Positions 62,755 to 64,000 of a stretch of 64,000 bases of DNA are shown here, piece after piece. The notes under the pieces were generated by a model. It saw only the letters and a list, made by a program, of their open reading frames with translations, had not been told where the DNA came from and ran no database searches. The translations under genes were made by a program, and so were the position numbers. The stretch is taken from positions 124,001 to 188,000 of the forward strand of contig NZ_WWCL01000001.1 of the NCBI RefSeq assembly GCF_009857835.1, written 5' to 3'. Source of the stretch: Duganella fentianensis. GTDB taxonomy: Bacteria > Pseudomonadota > Gammaproteobacteria > Burkholderiales > Burkholderiaceae_D. Each line of letters starts with the position of its first letter. Within the stretch, counting starts at the first letter, position 1.

Positions 62755-63879
62755 ATGGCAAAGCGAGATTTCTACGAAGTACTAGGCGTCGCCAAGAACG
62801 CGTCGGAAGACGAGATCAAAAAGGCTTACCGCAAGCTGGCGATGAAGTACCATCCGGACCGTAATCCGGATAGCAAAGAGTCGGAAGAAAAATTCAAGGA
62901 AGTCAAAGAAGCCTACGAGATGCTGACCAATCCGGAGAAGCGCGATGCGTACGACCGTTATGGTCACGCTGGCGTCGATCCTAACATGGGCGGCGGAGGC
63001 GGCTTTGGCGGTGCAGGCGGCTTCGGTGATGCCTTCGGCGATATTTTCGGCGATATTTTCGGCGGTGGCCGTGGCCGCAGCTCGGGCCCGCAGGTCTACC
63101 GTGGCGCCGACTTGCGCTACAACCTGGAAATTACGCTGGAACAGGCAGCGCACGGTTTCGACACCACCATCCGCGTACCGTCGTGGGACAAGTGCGATAC
63201 CTGCAGCGGCACGGGCGCCAAGCCCGGCACGTCGCCGGTGACCTGCTCGACCTGTGCCGGTCACGGTCAGGTGCGTATGCAGCAGGGCTTCTTCAGCATC
63301 CAGCAGACCTGCCCCAAGTGCCACGGCACGGGCAAGATCATTCCCGAGCCATGCGCAGCCTGCTCGGGTCAGGGCCGCATCAAGCGTAACAAGACGCTGG
63401 AAGTGAAAATTCCGGTCGGTATCGACAACGGCATGCGTATCCGCTCGTCCGGCAACGGCGAACCGGGTACCAATGGCGGGCCGTCGGGCGACCTGTATGT
63501 GGAAATCCATATCAAGCCGCACGCCGTATTCCAGCGCGAAGGCGACGATCTGCATTGCGAAATGCCGATTTCGTTTGCCAAGGCAGCCCTGGGTGGCGAA
63601 ATCGAAGTGCCTACCCTGAATGGCAAGGTGGCCTTCACCGTGCCGGAAGGTACCCAGTCGGGCAAGACTTTCCGCCTTAAAGGCAAGGGTATCAAGGGCG
63701 TACGTTCGGGTTTTGCGGGCGATCTGTTCTGCCATGTGGCGGTAGAAACCCCCGTCAAACTGACGGACAAGCAGAAGGAACTGCTGCGCGATTTCGAAAA
63801 ATCGACCACGGAAGGCGGCGCCAAACACAGCCCGCAGACCAAAACATGGCGTGACAAGGTGAAGGACTTCTTCGAGTAA
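62755..63879 (+). CDS. dnaJ: Chaperone DnaJ (Hsp40)
   Basis: 374 residues. J domain [20 protein letters not shown] with the HPD tripeptide (KYHPDRNPD), a Gly/Phe-rich linker ([18 protein letters not shown]), the four zinc repeats [24 protein letters not shown] and CAACSGQG, and the C-terminal peptide-binding domains. Stimulates DnaK ATPase. Separated from dnaK by a terminator, so it is probably expressed both by readthrough and from its own promoter. Confidence 0.98.
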   Translation: MAKRDFYEVLGVAKNASEDEIKKAYRKLAMKYHPDRNPDSKESEEKFKEVKEAYEMLTNPEKRDAYDRYGHAGVDPNMGGGGGFGGAGGFGDAFGDIFGDIFGGGRGRSSGPQVYRGADLRYNLEITLEQAAHGFDTTIRVPSWDKCDTCSGTGAKPGTSPVTCSTCAGHGQVRMQQGFFSIQQTCPKCHGTGKIIPEPCAACSGQGRIKRNKTLEVKIPVGIDNGMRIRSSGNGEPGTNGGPSGDLYVEIHIKPHAVFQREGDDLHCEMPISFAKAALGGEIEVPTLNGKVAFTVPEGTQSGKTFRLKGKGIKGVRSGFAGDLFCHVAVETPVKLTDKQKELLRDFEKSTTEGGAKHSPQTKTWRDKVKDFFE

Positions 63880-63908
63880 GTGCTACTTTACCCGTCCTGC
63901 TAAAATCG

Positions 63909-63947
63909 GACCGCCGTCCTGCTATGGTGCAGTACGGCGGTCTTCTT
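63909..63947 (+). terminator. Intrinsic terminator after dnaJ
   Basis: A 9-bp stem GACCGCCGT/ACGGCGGTC (63909-63917, 63934-63942) with a 16-base loop, followed by TTCTT. Confidence 0.7.
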
Positions 63948-63962
63948 ATGTACGAGAGGAAT

Positions 63963-64000
63963 ATGATGAGTGATCTGGACATTAGTACGTCGCCCCTGAG
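63963..64000 (+). CDS. Start of an unidentified gene (cut by window edge)
   Basis: An ATG pair at 63963 and 63966 (ATGATG) after GAGAGGA starts an open frame MMSDLDISTSPL that runs off the right edge. Thirteen codons are too few to identify it. In related genomes pabB often follows dnaJ, but nothing here confirms that. Confidence 0.5.
   Translation, partial: MMSDLDISTSPL

Overview
The window looks like the chromosome of a GC-rich betaproteobacterium, most likely Oxalobacteraceae (Massilia, Duganella or Janthinobacterium-like). This is inferred from the gene order (fur/bamE divergent pair, leuS-lptE-holA-proA, nadK-recN-hemH-grpE-dnaK-dnaJ, pcm-rhodanese-tolC), the TonB-receptor sugar locus, and the polar flagellin and c-di-GMP genes. 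No plasmid, phage or intact insertion sequence is visible.

Region by region. 1-5.5 kb: fur (cut by the window edge), bamE, dapB, an exbB-exbD pair, a barstar-like protein, map, a VOC protein and an AraC regulator. 5.6-14.1 kb: housekeeping genes leuS, lptE, holA, proA, a HemJ-like membrane protein, an RlmL-type methyltransferase and a Bcr/CflA efflux pump. 14.2-21.8 kb: a signalling cassette (HDOD-GAF-histidine kinase, response regulator-PAS-GGDEF-EAL, 13-repeat Sel1 protein), then a flagellin with a sigma-28-type promoter. 22.1-24.0 kb: a three-lipoprotein operon (CsgG-like, DUF4810, DUF799) and tRNA-Gly(CCC).

24.1-34.3 kb is the most distinctive part. A flavin-dependent halogenase-like gene and a TonB-dependent receptor diverge from a control region with three LacI-type operators spaced exactly 21 bp apart. 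The same operator recurs as a perfect palindrome upstream of a GH1 beta-glucosidase and again, identical to the first operator, inside its coding sequence. An MFS transporter lies downstream. I read this as a beta-glucoside uptake and hydrolysis regulon with a halogenase paralog of unknown role. It is split by a 3-kb AT-richer block of poorly characterised genes (secreted proteins, DUF6434, DUF6500, a hydrolase). The regulator gene is not in the window.

34.4-44.2 kb: trmB, a HIRAN-like protein, an amidohydrolase, recQ, uppP, a YkgJ protein, a coupled M14 peptidase/hydrolase pair and an FHS sugar transporter. 44.3-50.2 kb: a decayed ketoacyl synthase, then a TetR regulator, ABC1/UbiB-like kinase, DJ-1/PfpI protein, DUF2867 protein, alpha/beta hydrolase and a second TetR regulator. 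50.3-53.6 kb: pcm, rhodanese, tolC, gloA. 53.7-64 kb: a DUF3667 protein, LexA-box-controlled nadK-recN, hemH, a TraB/GumN protein and the grpE-dnaK-dnaJ heat-shock genes. The heat-shock genes carry a CIRCE element, two sigma-32-type promoters and structured leaders. All functional calls rest on reading motifs by eye; no search was run.
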